64,000 nucleotides of DNA from Rhododendron vialii (GCF_030253575.1 NC_080565.1:3506001-3570000), one strand, 5' to 3'; shown: positions 11,528 to 24,215, counted from the first letter of the stretch. Made by a program: numbers and translations. The notes: generated by a model not told the origin, from the sequence alone.

Positions 11528-14388
11528 CTGGAATGGTCATCAACTTGGGGCAGTTTCTGATATCTAATCTCTGAAGACAAGGGAAGGATTCTATCGTACT
11601 CGTGGCAAAAGCGGGCAATGACGATACGTCTGACCATTCTTCTAGTTGAGGCATATTGCAAAGTACTAATTCCCTCAATGCTGGAAATACTCTTGGAGTT
11701 GCTGCCTCACTAGCACTGCAATTATCGATAATCCATCCGTCCTGTCCATAAAATTCGGGACCAATACGCTTCAAGTTTTGCAAGCCATCCATTCTGACAA
11801 TCGCAAGATGCGGAAGGTGTCCGAGCGCTGGGACTTGTTCACACAACCTACAGTCTCTTAGCTCGATCTTCACCAATTTTTGAAGCACGCGGGCATTCCT
11901 ACTCATCCAAAACACCCATCTTCTTCCTCCAAAATTTTGAAGAATTAGTCCCTTAACATTCTGGTGAGGTTTGAGTCCTTCCAACACATCCCCATGGTTA
12001 TTGTCGGGCTCTGCAAGGTTTTCTTCCCAATGAAATTGCAACTCTTGAATGTCTGATTTTCCTAATATTTGAGCTTTCTCTGCTTCTTCCTTGTCTTTCA
12101 CTTGCTGTAGATCGTAAACATGTAATCTACCTCTTAGCTTGCTTAAGCTGCCCAACTCTTCAATTCTATGGCCACTCTTCTCGCCCACAACAAAGAATGG
12201 AAGTGTTCGCAAAGATGTCAACTGCCCTATCTTCATTGGCATCAATTTCCTATTTTGATCATTGTCTTCAAGATAGAAATGTCTCAAGCTAACCATGTTG
12301 TGAAAATCTTGTGGAAGCTCTTCCATGTTATTTGGCAGTTTCAGTGTTTCCAAATTGTAGAGCTTGGTGATAAAAGTTGGGATTTTCACAATAGAAGTCT
12401 CAGTGAGGTCAAGAAACCTTAAATGTATGGACTTGCATATTGAACTAGGCAACTCTTCTACACGTGATTCTTCTTCCACAGAAGATTCATCTAAACGCAG
12501 GGCACGTATACACTTAAAAATTTTGGTGTTCTAGGGGAGATGTCCTTTTAACAATAGCGTCCTTAGTTTTTCAACATTTTCTTTTGATAAATCTAACTGT
12601 GTTTCTTTTGTAAAAAACGACAAATGTTGAACATCGGAATAATTCTCCTCCTCACTAGCTCCCAAAGTTAAACAAGTACCCTGTGAGACACGGAGTGCAA
12701 GATCATGGACTAGATCGTGCATCTTGCAACTTGTGATATTGTTGTACTCATCAAATTTCACTTCCTGGAATAACGAATTGCGCAACAAGATATGAAAGTA
12801 CTCATTGCCTAAATTTTCCATTTCCACCTTGCCTCCTGGAGAAGATTTAAGATATCCTACACTCATCCAAAGTTGAATCAACTCATCCTTCAGAATGACA
12901 TGGTCCTTTGGGAAAATAGAACAATATGCAAATGATTGTTTCAAAGATGGTGACGCTAAATGGTCAAAACTAAGCCTCAATACTGAAAAAATTCCCTTTT
13001 CATTTTCCAGTAAACTCCATGTTTCACTCTTCTCGATGGACTCCCATTCTTGTTCGTTTAGCTTAGAGTACAGTAGACCTCCTAATGAGTTTATGGCTAA
13101 TGGCACACCCTTACACTTTTCAACCATTCTTCTACCAATATCCAATAACGTTTGACTTTCTCTTGGTCCGCCACTGGCAAATGCTCTTTTCCTAAACATT
13201 GCCAAACAATCAGCTTCCGATAGTGTCGTCAACTGATGGGTGCAAGATGGGGATGTTCGCATTGCTAATACAACATCCATACTACGGGTAGTTACTAAAA
13301 TTCTGCTTTTCTTAGAGCCACCTATTCCTATCAAAGAATTTCTCAAGTCTACCCATAAATTTGGATGTTTATTCCGAACATCATCTAATATGAGCAAGTA
13401 TTTTTTCCCATTTAGTTTTCCTGTAAGCTTTCTCACTACTCCTTCAATGTTTGGTGTCTCAGATTTATCTCCAGTAAGAGATTGCACCATCTCATTCAAA
13501 AGCCTTACTGCCTTGAAATCATCAGATACACAAATCCACATTCTCTCTTCAAAATTATTCAAATCTTTCACTTTTTTGTAAACTGCTTGAGCTAGAGTTG
13601 TCTTTCCTAGCCCAGCCATTCCTACAATGGCAGTGACAGGTAAATCACCTTCTACGTCAGAGCCAAGTAACATATCTACCACTGCCGAAACGTCACCATC
13701 CCTCCCCACTACTTGTTTATCATCTATAAAAGGATGAGTCAGCCTGAATTCCCTAGGTTCATAATTAATAGCACCTATGAGTTGCTCAGCTGGTCTAAGA
13801 CCGATATCACGTGCTTGTTTCCCAATTATTTCGAACTGTGTATTTATGTCCTTGACCTTATTAGCCATCTCGGAACGAAATGAAAATGGATTAGAGAGGG
13901 AAATCCAATTGCGCACCTTGTTCAGAATTGAGTTCAGAATTGAGTTTTGTACCTCAATCTTTCTTCGAAGAGCTTCGTAGGCCAATTCATCCAACACATT
14001 CTCAGCATCACAGATAACAGCCTTGAGATTCTTCAGCCACACCATTGTCACTTTTGATGTTATCTTCCGGTTCTCAGCATCATGTAACATAGCCTGAATG
14101 ATTTCTAAAGTTCCACAGAGCTCTTCGAGGTCTTTCTTGAAACTGCATGCCAGGTTAATCTGATTGTTGATCTTACTGTCAATCTGATCTTTTGCTAGGG
14201 AAAGCAACCTTTCCAGGATTCCTTTGGCTGCGAAGATGAGCAAAGCCTCAGCCATGTCTTTCTTATGACAACAGAAATTGGGAGTGAACAAAAATGCTTG
14301 GTGAACAATTAGCTAGCAAGAGAATACAAGAGAAGGGGGGTTGTGAATACAAAAGAATTAAGGTGTATATCCAATGAAGTTCAGCTTA

Positions 14389-14396
14389 TTTTTATA
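14389..14396 (-). promoter_or_regulatory. TATA box of NLR copy A
   Basis: TATAAAAA on the minus strand, about 135 bases before the ATG. The same sequence with following context (AAGCTGAACTTCAT here, AAGCTCAACTTCAT in copy C) is present upstream of copy C at 62815-62822. The conservation supports a shared core promoter. Confidence 0.65.
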
Positions 14397-14769
14397 TCCA
14401 ATGTCTTAATTAGTCATTTCCCGCGGCTATGTACGTGATAATATGCACCAGGCTTGTTTGACTGCAAATGTGCGGTTGGAGTGTTCGTAGCCATTGGATG
14501 GTGTTTTGAATGGTCGAGATTTTAAAAAAAATATTCTGGAAAAAAGTTAACTTTTCCCCGGAAAGTTTTTCATAGTTTGGACCGTTGGATGCAAATATAA
14601 ATGGTTGTGATTGATCTGTATGGACTCTCTGCAATTGGACACTGCAGAGCAGGGGCAGAGGTAGTTAGTGGAGAGGTGGCACGTGCAACCCCATTTTGAA
14701 AATACCAAAAAATATATAATTTTTTTACAGATTTTAATCTTAAATAAAAATACCTGCACAAATCTACAC

Positions 14770-14835
14770 ATGACTGCTTGGTAAAGTGGTAGACTACCTT
14801 ACAGTTAGGCATGGGAACCAGGGTTCGAATCTTTT
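14770..14835 (+). repeat. tRNA-like pol III box pair, possible SINE head
   Basis: TGGTAAAGTGGTAGA resembles an A box; about 35 bases later GGTTCGAATC matches a B box. The arms do not fold into a clean tRNA, and a CT-rich tail follows, so a tRNA-derived SINE remnant is likelier than a tRNA gene. Upstream of NLR copy A. Confidence 0.35.
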
Positions 14836-14870
14836 CGCACATGGCTGTTCTCTTTTCTAAACTCACACAC

Positions 14871-14873
<3 letters not shown>

Positions 14874-14920
<47 letters not shown>
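14874..14920. repeat. (CT)n microsatellite
   Basis: An uninterrupted CT run of about 23 units, directly after the possible SINE head. Confidence 0.95.
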
Positions 14921-14921
<1 letters not shown>

Positions 14922-14923
<2 letters not shown>

Positions 14924-16389
14924 AAAATTATTCAATACTCCTTGAGTACAACATGGCATGTCCTACATGGTGCTCCCAGCCAATAATTTATCGCTACCCA
15001 CACTAAGTGGGTCAACCCTTGTCCCTAACCACCCAACAAGAGAGGATGACTATGTGCCACCCATAAAATTTCCCGCTACGTGATTGGTTGGGACTACCAC
15101 GTGGACGAGCCACATGGTAGTCTGGAACTATAGAATAATTACTCTTTTTTTGCATTCTTACAAGGTTTGTAACTCTTTCCCACTAATTGGAACCGAAGTG
15201 ACTCATTTGAAAATTAATTTTTTCCCAAGACCGATTCAAACACATAAACATTTTTAAAGAACTAAAATGGTTCGACTAGGTATTTAAGTGTACGAAAAAA
15301 CTAATAATTGTAAAAAAAAAAATACAAATTAGAGAACAGTAGGTTCGAATCAGGAAAAATTAATTAATATTGTAATGTCTTGCATTTGTATACCACAAGA
15401 GAGTTGAAGCAAGCCTTTATTTCTTTTTCAAAAAAAAAAACTCACGACAAAACCTAGTTATATGACTTCACACTTCATTTTTTTTTTTTTCATTTTTTCC
15501 CACAAAACATGTTACATTTCCATTGAACGGTGTCACCCCGTGTTCGAATCCTGGCTCTACCCTTGTTGCAGACAATCCGCCTCCTGTTAATATATCTCAT
15601 TTATTGTTCACGTGATTTTGTCTTGGTTATATCAACACGAAGTGCATCAAATTAAGTACTTAATCAGAAGTGTGGAAGTTGAATTAACTATGTTAAATGG
15701 CCAGCCACTCCCACATGATCAGCTTAATTATAATTCGGCTATAGTGCATTAGAAATCCTTTACTAAGGGTATGAAAGAAAGCTCAATTGAGCAATGCCCA
15801 AATAAGTTCTTGGGGAACTGAGGGAGTTTTCTATTTCCGTTTGAAAAGGATAGGGAGTTTTTTTTTTTTTTGTACAAAAGTGTTAAGCTACATGAAAGGG
15901 TTCATGAAACTAAAATGAATGGTTCTGATTCACATCGATATGAATCTGAAATGTTCATTCCAGTTTCACAGATCCTTCATGTTTTCTTTTCATGTGTCAT
16001 AATATATATAAATCCCTCATGAACTATAGTAAATGGCCAACAACTTAGCTAGCACCACACCCACTTACACACCCGAACACACACAAGTAATGGGTCCCAA
16101 ACACACTAGAGATGCAAGTCTGTGCAGGACCCACCACTCATGTAAATGTAGTGTGTTTGGATGTGTAAGTAGGTATGGTACTAGATTTATTGAATGGCCA
16201 ATTCATAGAGTAACCAAAAAGTCTAATGACACAGAGAAAATTGGAACAGATCATCGACATATTTTTTGTGAAGCTCATTTCGGATTCCTCAGAGATGATT
16301 ATTACAATGCGGTAATGTGTGTGTTTGATGCTTTAGGGGACGGATTGGGTGCGGATAGCGTAGAACGACATTAACTGGAGCATTATTTA
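14922..16389. other. intergenic, AT-rich, no supported gene
   Basis: Contains poly-A and poly-T runs and a second B-box-like string (GTTCGAATCCTGGCTC, near 15541). About 15890-16010 resembles 62950-63010 upstream of NLR copy C. A 113-codon frame at 16033-16374 has no recognisable domain and is not called. Confidence 0.4.
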
Positions 16390-17010
16390 TTTGGGTGCGT
16401 GATGTAGAACACGTGGAGGCCCAATTCCATGATCAGTTGGACCAAGCCAAGCCCCGAAAGTCCAAACGGTGTTTAATTTCGGATTACACAAATTGGCTAA
16501 ATTCGGACGAGCTCGGAATAGGCCCAAACTTGGTGGGCTGACTTAATTTCGCGCTCCGGTCAATACTCATAACCCTAAGTTGATGATCGATGGTGCTTTT
16601 CGGCCTAATTCCTTCGAATAGGCCTTCAATTGCGTTATTTTGCCGTTTTAGGAAAGATTTGTTTCGTTAATAACTCTTAGACCGTATTTCCTTTTAAGTT
16701 GATTCTTTTTGGGAAAGTCTTGTTTTTCTTTCCCGTTTTCAGTTTTAGGAAAAGCCCCAAATTATGGCACTTTTTATTTTCCAAGTTTATTTTTAGGGTT
16801 TCTAGAGTTTTAGCCTATTTAAGGGTTTGTAACCTAGAGTTTATGTAGCTTTTGATTAATAATATTGCAGAGATTTTCTCTTTCTTTCTTGTGCGCAAGA
16901 TTTGCTCGTTGCGACGAGTTGTTTATCTCGTTTGGATTAGTACGCTAACTAATCTCTCATGAATTCCGCTGCGTCAGTGCGAGATTAGAAATATTGTCGC
17001 TATTGGTGGG
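16390..17010 (+). mobile_element. LTR-retrotransposon-like leader region (low confidence)
   Basis: The stretch reads like a plant LTR promoter and R/U5 zone: TAGCCTATTTAAGGGTTTG, then TTTTGATTAATAATATTGC and a TTTCTCTTTCTTTCTTG run. No paired LTR, target duplication or coding region could be fixed. It may be a truncated LTR or TRIM. Confidence 0.3.
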
Positions 17011-17092
17011 CCCAAGAGGGCGGGTGAGGTGAAGGTGGAGAGGTGGGGGGATGAGTTGGGTCAGTTCGGGTTTTGACCCGTTCCGCTAGCAG

Positions 17093-17497
17093 CAGGGGTG
17101 GAGGTACCTTGGGGCCAGGGGGCCGCCCCCAGCCCTAGCCCCAGTCCCAGCTTTTCGAGTGTTCGAGTTTTGAAAAATTTAGTTTGTATATACTTGAATT
17201 TGAATGTTATTGATAATTATTCGTGTATATAATCTTAATAATTTTGGTTTGATTTGATAAAAAAACTAATTATTTTAAATTCTCATTTTTCAAAATAAAA
17301 AATAAGCATGTAACTTAAGGAAAAAAATAAAATGGTTGGTATACTTTAATTATATTAGGCTGGAATCATTTCAATGTTTAAATGTAATGTATTGAAAAAC
17401 AAAAACCTTATGATATAATAATTATATATATTTCCGATAAAAAAATATATATATCTGTTAAGCCGGCCCCGGGTTCAAAATCATGACTTCGTCACTG
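17093..17497 (-). mobile_element. hAT-type MITE, copy 1 (405 bp)
   Basis: Begins CAGGGGTGGAGG and ends in the complement of CAGTGACGAAG, so the ends form a CAGKG-type inverted repeat. It is flanked by GCTAGCAG (17085-17092) and GCTAGCGG (17498-17505), an 8-bp duplication with one mismatch. The body is AT-rich. It is the reverse complement of the element at 24878-25247 over nearly its whole length. CAG ends and 8-bp duplications are hAT features. Confidence 0.85.
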
Positions 17498-17505
17498 GCT
17501 AGCGG

Positions 17506-18070
17506 TAACCCGGAGACCACAAGGCTAGTTTGTTGCATGGGATGTTCCCTTGGAAAGGGTATACTTTGGTGGAAGAAAAGGGGTGTTGGGATGGAAGGAT
17601 TTGTCTTTGTTAACTGCTTCTGCTTGGCAGCCGTCCGATTAGATGACTTTAGGTAGTAGAGAATGGGTGGTTGAAGAAAAGGCTTTATTTGTTTCATTAT
17701 TTTTTGTTCATATGGTAAGCATATTGTGTCATCTAGTGAAGACAGTCTTTTTCACTTGCTGTAGTTCTTTTATGGAAGAAAAACTTGCAATTGCTCATGT
17801 TGGTCTTTGAGAGAGAACTGTTATTTGTTAGAGAAAATCTTCTTTACAGTTGTTCCGTAAAGAAAAAGTTATGGAGGTCAATCGCGACTGTCCAAAGTGT
17901 TTTTGAACGATTCGGATTGAAAATTAATTATGACAGGTCATAATTGAAAACAAATCTCAGCCATTGATTGTGCGAATCGACAGCTGAGATTGCGCTGCTC
18001 TATGAACAGGTTATTCATGGAGCCTCCGTGAAAGTCTATCTCAGCCTGTCTATTCTGATTGATTCTTGAT
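17506..18070. other. intergenic between two hAT-type elements
   Basis: About 17785-17830 resembles 63903-63945 beyond NLR copy C (both contain CAATTGCTCATGTT or TAATTGCTCATGTT followed by TTGAGAGA), so it may mark the upstream edge of the duplicated NLR block. No gene supported. Confidence 0.45.
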
Positions 18071-18166
18071 GGTGAAGTCAGGGCCGGCTGATAGCATAGG
18101 CGGGAGAAGCATGAGCTTCAGGCCCCAAAAAAATGCTAAAAATAAGGGCCCCAAAATTCTGGGACC

Positions 18167-18169
<3 letters not shown>

Positions 18170-18222
<53 letters not shown>
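18170..18222. repeat. (TA)n array, left
   Basis: About 26 TA units, directly bordering the foldback element. Confidence 0.95.
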
Positions 18223-18227
<5 letters not shown>

Positions 18228-18585
18228 ATCTTCAAGTAAGGACCTTAAAATAAGGACCTTATACGCGGACCTCTCATTTCTCGCCTATCTGATATCGATG
18301 ATCCGAGCCACTCAATGTGATCAGAACGTGATTTTAAAGGTACCCGTGAAAAATTGGCAAAAAAAATGAACGGAAAGGGCTTGATTTGAGCAGTTTTTAT
18401 TTAAACCGTTAGATAAAAAAACAAACAAAAACTGCTCGGATGAGCCCTTCCAGGTCTTTTTTTTTGCTAATTTCTCGCGAGTACCTTAAAAATCACATTC
18501 TGAACACATTGAGCGGCTCGAATCATCAAAATTTGATCGGAAAATGGAGGTCCGCATTTTATTAAAATAAGGTAGTCCTTATAAG
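18223..18585. mobile_element. foldback (palindromic) MITE inside a (TA)n array
   Basis: The left half (GTAAGGACCTTAAAATAAGG, then GCGGACCTC, GAAAGGGC and TTTGAGCAGTTTTT) recurs as the reverse complement in the right half (AAAAACTGCTC, GAGCCCTTCC, GGAGGTCCGC, AAGGTAGTCCTTAT). The two arms are about 170 bp each around a short centre. Position between TA arrays fits an element that targets TA. Confidence 0.75.
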
Positions 18586-18728
<143 letters not shown>

Positions 18729-19184
18729 TACACAAAATAGGCCCAAAATTTTTTTTGCACTGAGCCTCCTTTACACAAAATAGGCCCAATTAAAATTTAG
18801 AAACCACAATAAGCCCAACGGTGGAATTGGTAATTAGAAACACTGATAATCAACTCCCATAAACCCCTGTGAAAAGAAAAAAAACTCTCATACCTATTAC
18901 GCCATTACAGTCTGATAGAAATGCTAGAGGCGATAAAAGCAAAAAAAGAAGAAGGAAATGCTTGATGTTAGTCTCACAACTCAAAAGGGAAGGGAACCGA
19001 CGACCGTGCATGGACGGAAAATACTTGCATACGGCATACGTATCTTGAGGCCCCTCTTTTGTAATAATTTTTTTTTTTTATGAAACTTTGTGTAGACCAA
19101 CTTTTGTATTGAAAATATAGAGAGGTCTCATTCAAGACATTTGCTTCCGGCCTCCAGAACTTATGAGCCGGCCGTGGGTGAAGT

Positions 19185-20620
19185 TGGGGATTCAGGTTGA
19201 TGAAGCAGTGTTAAGCTAGCACGCTTTTGTTGTAATTTAATTTAATCTACAAACATCTTACCGCGTAGAAGAAAAATTACAGTAATTTGCAACTTCATTT
19301 CGGTACAACGTTGCCGTCTGCCAATAGAGTTCCGACGAAATTAATAGTGAAAGAGATATATAATTTTGACCAAACACTTAGATTGGATTAGGAATATCAC
19401 TTCTTACTGTTTTGCATATAAATACTTCATGAAATTAATTGTATATCACATAGTACTTTATATATAAAATTAAACACGTACTCGAAACATTTTTAATTTG
19501 GATCATAAATATGAATATATGGCCGGCCACCTTGCAAATAGAGTTGATATATTTTTATCTTGCCAACAAATTAACCTTCTGATTATAAACAAATTAATAA
19601 AATCAAAAACACAACTTTGGGAGTTCCGCACCACTGTCTTCAACCAACTCTATGGGTAAACTACACAAACCTCTCCCGGGGTTTCTGGCCACCACAAACA
19701 TCTCCCTCAAGTATTCGAAATCGAACTAATCTCCCTTTTGCTTCACATTCCCGTTAGTTGTCTGTTAACAAAACTAATCTATTTTGTTTTGTTAAAACAA
19801 AATACAACCCAGATTCTTTGACTCTTACATGCCCACAAAATAATCATACAACATCCATTGATTTGCATCAACATAACAAATAATGGACATGAAGCACATG
19901 GAGAATTGTCGTAGATAAAAATAAATAAACCGCCTATAATGAATTGCAACTCTACTAGCTAGATAACTAGAAACTGTGAAATCGATATGTATTGTGTACC
20001 AGATATCGTCAACTTTATGTGAGAAATTTCATAGTGGAATAATATGGTAACATCTTAAATGTTTCATAGTATAGTTTTTCCCTCACGTTTTCAAAACTTC
20101 GATCATTAATTTCTATACTAAGGTATATCTTGTTTTCTTTTACAAGAATAGTATATATCTCCTGGCCTCAAGTATTCATTAAACTTACCATATAGATCTG
20201 GAATCATTATGCCTGCCGGCAACAATAATGTAATCGTAGAATGATGTAAGTAAAGGGCCGAATAATGACCATAAAACAAAAGAGAATATCTGTTTAACGG
20301 AGCTTTCCGTGAATTGTTGTTTACGGAAAAGTTTTATTTAAATTCAAACCGTGTTTAAAGTCTAATGGACGACCGAGATCGCGTTACTCCGTGAATAAGG
20401 AAATCATGGCCCCTCCGTAAATAAGTCAATCTCAAAACAGAATATGAGACTGGCTAGTTTACCTCAAATTGTTGGGACTTGCGGCTGCTGCTTATGTCCT
20501 TGACAAAAAGTAATGTTGTGGTACAGGATAAAATCCTTATCAATCGATGAGACATTGAAACAGTAAAGTTTTTTTTTTTTGCTTCCGAACATAGCTTGGG
20601 TACCGCGATTGTTAACCAAA
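19185..20620. other. intergenic, no feature supported
   Basis: AT-rich sequence. Several short palindromic pieces around CTCCGTAAAT, CTCCGTGAAT and TTACGGAAAAG (20295-20430) may be eroded MITE ends. No gene recognised. Confidence 0.4.
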
Positions 20621-20635
20621 AGAATGGCCTCCAGG

Positions 20636-22430
20636 TCAATTGGTGATTGCATTAAAAATTAAGGTGATCTGCATCAATAGTTATATTCAATCGGTTTCAT
20701 AAAAGTCAAGTAACTTCACCATACAAAAACAAAAAGTATACGCGTATAGATATACCTACACTAGTTAAAAAAGGAAGACGCTTGTGTACACATATACACA
20801 CACCGAAGTTCAACAATCAGAACGTAAATTACACTCGGTTAAAGCAAAGAGCAAACAAAAAAAATTCCTCCGGGTCAATTGATGATTGCATTAAAAATTA
20901 AGGTGGTCGGAACAATAATTATATTCTATTGGTTTCATGTTAGAGATAAAAGTGAAATAAAGTAACTTCACCGCATAAAAACAAAAGGTTTGCGCGTATA
21001 GATGTACCTCAACTGGAGGATGGTGTTGTGCAGTGGTATGCTCAGCACCGTGTTGTCCACCTCTGAACCGTCGAATCGTGCATCCGATAGCTCGGATCTC
21101 ATCTCGACATTGAATGGCTTTCGATCGTTGGTTGCCGAGATAAGATATGAGCTGTCAGATGCATGATCTGACGGTTCAGAAGTGCGCAGCACGGTGCTGT
21201 GCACTGCACAACATCAACTAGAAGTCTAGATGTACCTATACAAGTTGAAGAGGGAATATTCTTGTGTACAGGTATATATCCACCGAAGTTCAACAATCAA
21301 AATGTCAAAATCACACTCGGTTAAAGCAAAGAGCGAAAAAAAAATGTTCCGATTCAATTGGTGATTCCTTTAAAAATCAATGTGGTCGGCATCAGAAGTT
21401 ATATTCTATTGGTTGTTTCATGAAAGTCAAGTAACTTCACCATATGAAAACAAAAAGTTTTCGCTTATAGATGTATCTACACTAGTTGCAAAGGGAAGAC
21501 TTTTGTATACGCGCACACATATATACACGTACCGAAGTTCAATAGTCAAAACATCAATCACACTTGGTAAAAGCAAGAGCTGTGCTACGTGCACAGCAAG
21601 CTGTGCACAGCAGTCTGTGCACGAATCATTTCTATAAAAGCAAAGAGCAAACAAAAAAAAAATCCTCTGAATCAATTGGTGATTACATTAAAAATCAAGG
21701 TGGTCGGCATCAATTGTTATATTCTATTGGTCTGATGTTAGAGATAGGAATGAAAGTCAAGTAACTTCACCCACATAAAAATAAAAGGTTTGAGCGTATA
21801 GATGTACCTACACCAGTTAAAAAGGGGAGACCCTTGTGTACATTTATATATCCACCAAAGTTCAACAATCAAAACGTCAATCACACTTGGTGAAAGCAAA
21901 GAGCAAAAAAAAAAAAAATCCTCTGGTTCAATTGGTGATTGCATTAAAAATCAAGGTGGTCGGCATCAAAAGTTATATTTTATTGGTTTTATGTTAGAGA
22001 TAAGAATGAAAATCAAGTAAGTACTTCACCATATAAAAACGAGAAGTTTGCGTGTATAGATGTACCTACACTAATTGAAAAGGAAAGACTTTTGTGTACA
22101 TATATATAATATATAAACCGAAGTTCAACAATGAAAATGTCAATCACACTCGATAAAAGGAAAGAGCCAAAAATAAATCCTCCACATCAATTAGTGATTG
22201 CATTAAAAATCAAGGTGGTCGGCGTCAATAGTTATATTCTATTTGTTTCATGTTAACGATAAAAATGAAAGGCAAGTAACTTCAACATATAAAATTAAAA
22301 AGTTTGCGCGTGTAGATGTACCTACACTAGTTGAAAGGAAAGACTCTTGTGTACAATATTCACTGAAGTTAAACTATCCAAACATCAATCACACTCAATA
22401 AAAGGAAAGAGCAAAAAAAAAAAATTACAT
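20636..22430. repeat. tandem array I: six diverged units of about 250 bp
   Basis: Each unit carries TCAATTGGTGATTGCATT (starting at 20636, 20875, 21354, 21672, 21928, 22187), then AAGGTGGTCGGCATCAA, a TAACTTCACCATATAAAAAC block, TAGATGTACCTACACTAGTT and a TTCAACAATCAAAACGTCAA block. Basic spacing is 239-259 bp; the longer spacings (479, 318) hold insertions. It is followed by a unique flank (22440-22600) that also follows array II. The copies are too diverged for a centromeric-type satellite. Confidence 0.85.
21010..21226. mobile_element. foldback MITE inserted in array I (217 bp, 11-bp duplication)
   Basis: Flanked by TAGATGTACCT at 20999-21009 and 21227-21237, a sequence present once per unit elsewhere. 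The arms are inverted: GTTGTGCAGTG, CAGCACCGTG, TCTGAACCGTC and ATCTCATCTC on the left match complements on the right. A duplication of 9-11 bp suggests a Mutator-like source. Confidence 0.75.
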
Positions 22431-23726
22431 TCAGGTAGAATACAACCCACGTAACAAACTCCATATTGTGACGAATATAGCAAAATCTTAAATTAATGTT
22501 TCATAATAGCTATGGTTATTGGGATTTTCTGGGTAGCTTTTAATCGAGGCATTGTCCAGAAATCAGTTTTTTTTTGTCTTTGGGGGTTATTGGTTGCATT
22601 GGATCATGTACTTGAGTACTTGTTACATGCTTTTCTGTTCCATGGGCTTCTTAGGTTGAATTTTTGCCAAAATCGAAGTTCTTTTGTGGCATGTGTGATC
22701 ACATTATTATAGCAACGTTAGGGTGCCAGTCAGCTTGGTGGGATGTTATTCTTGCGTTGTGATGACATTTAACGTCCCCTCTCCCTTTCGACCAATGTAA
22801 CACTTACATTTGATTGGAAAAAAAATTAATCTTTTTTGGTGTTTAAAAAATAAAAGTTTCCTCCTAAACAGTTTGATCCATGAGCATACCACAAGTTTTG
22901 TTTTAGATTCGATTTGACGATCTAAAGAAAAATATTAGTTGAATAATTAAAAGAGTCTAGTCGCACCACATTTCTCTTGCAAAAATTGACGGCCGAAATT
23001 CTAACAGTCCATTTGTTCCAATGCATGCATGTAATTGGTCTAGGTACTTAGGAATGTCCAATGAAAAGTAATTTTTTTTACATAGCTACGTGGTATACAC
23101 GGATGCCATGCACAGAGCACATTTATCAAAAACTAAGACCCATATGATGAGGCCAAGTCTTCAAAAAGTGCACTAAAGGGACCTTTTTCTTTTGGTATTT
23201 TGTGAAAGAAAAAAAAGGCTCATTTATTACTTTTAGCACTTTGAAAAAACTAAACCTGAGTGTCGCGGGTCACAGGCCACGCCCTCTTTTGCCATTTGAT
23301 AGTGGAGTAAAGTGAGAGATAGAACAAGTATATATGTACCCTTCCCAATCTTACTAGAACAGAGAACCCTCGCTATTACTACCATTCACTTTTTGCACTT
23401 CTAAAGTATGATTTTATCTTTTTTTATAATTAACTCAGGTGTCCGGTTCAATTTTATTTTTATCATTTGATGCTATTTTTTTAACATATCAATCCGGATC
23501 CTCTACCCAAATTCTTCCTATAAAAGTCCTGCAATAATCCAAAACCACCTCGTTTAATTTATTTGGAAAATTGGATCCGAGATTAATACTTCTGATAGGG
23601 TTGCATGGTTGTGTGATAAAACTTTTGCAGGTGTGCAAATTGGTATTTGCACTGTGTCACTTTCACGTGGAGCTAGCATTTTTTATTGTGGAATACACCT
23701 AAGGGTGTTTGTGAGGTATTTGTATT
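22431..23726. other. flank of array I, then intergenic
   Basis: 22440-22700 matches 33590-34050 beyond array II apart from one insertion there. The rest is AT-rich without a recognisable gene. Confidence 0.5.
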
Positions 23727-24023
23727 TCATAGATGTTGATTAACAATGCTATTCATTTCATTCAAATGTTCTGCAATAGAGTTGCCCTCCTTATATTTCA
23801 AATTCACCAATTTTTTCAACAAGAATGCTTTGTTGGTTGCCGATTTTCTATCATAAAGACTTCCCAATTTCTTAATTTCACAAATCGTAGGCCGAAGTTT
23901 CGGTAGAGACATTATAAAAAACACTATCGTCAATCCATTGACGAATAAGTCCAATGGCTTTTCAATTCTGTTAGCTCCAAAAAGCGGCACTATTTTTTTT
24001 TCGATTGACAATTCCATTGCCAA
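23727..24023 (-). pseudogene. Ty1-copia gag fragment (UBN2-type)
   Basis: About 98 codons containing LGSLYDRKSATNKAFLLKKL followed by YKEGNSIAEHLNEMNSIVNQ, which matches the conserved core of plant copia gag polyproteins. No nucleocapsid zinc knuckle, protease, integrase or LTR is near, so it is an isolated relic. The first part of the frame is poorly conserved. Confidence 0.75.
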
Positions 24024-24215
24024 AACGCATTTTCCTTAGTATCCCGTTCTTTAAAAACTACTCAGTACTCACCCTAGGAATTGGCACCCCATGCAGGGCT
24101 ACTAGCCTACTACGTACACACTTATGTTCTTTTGAGCAAGAAGAAATGACCGAACAAAAGTTGACCGACATCATTTAGAAAGGTAAAAGGTTGCATAGAT
24201 AAAGGCTAAAACGTA

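Larger units (their letters stand above)
9667..14255 (-). pseudogene. NLR copy A: CC-NB-ARC-LRR resistance gene with one premature stop
   Basis: Intracellular immune receptor of the RGA-like CNL class. Inferred exons: 11528-14255, 9879-10631, 9667-9686 (GT-AG, phase 1 at both junctions), giving 1167 codons. Start is the ATG at 14253-14255 (MAEALL), which aligns with copies B and C. In order: coiled coil with [11 protein letters not shown]-loop GMAGLGKTT, kinase-2 [25 protein letters not shown]-type [25 protein letters not shown] ([11 protein letters not shown]), then about 20 LRR-like repeats and a short last exon ending DGRKIQ, typical of the family. Codon 575 is TAG (12531-12533) where copy C has CAG (Gln); the frame continues perfectly beyond it. 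Kinase-2 has Arg in place of the usual Trp of CNLs. Unless read through, only CC-NB-ARC would be made. Confidence 0.9.

Noticed and set aside
14770..14835. Functional tRNA gene
   Set aside because: A and B boxes are present but acceptor and anticodon arms do not pair cleanly.
16033..16374. 113-codon frame, possible small gene
   Set aside because: No recognisable domain, low-complexity start, and it lies in sequence resembling transposon remains.
20636..22430. CRISPR-like array
   Set aside because: Units are about 250 bp, diverged and in a plant genome; there is no short repeat-spacer pattern.
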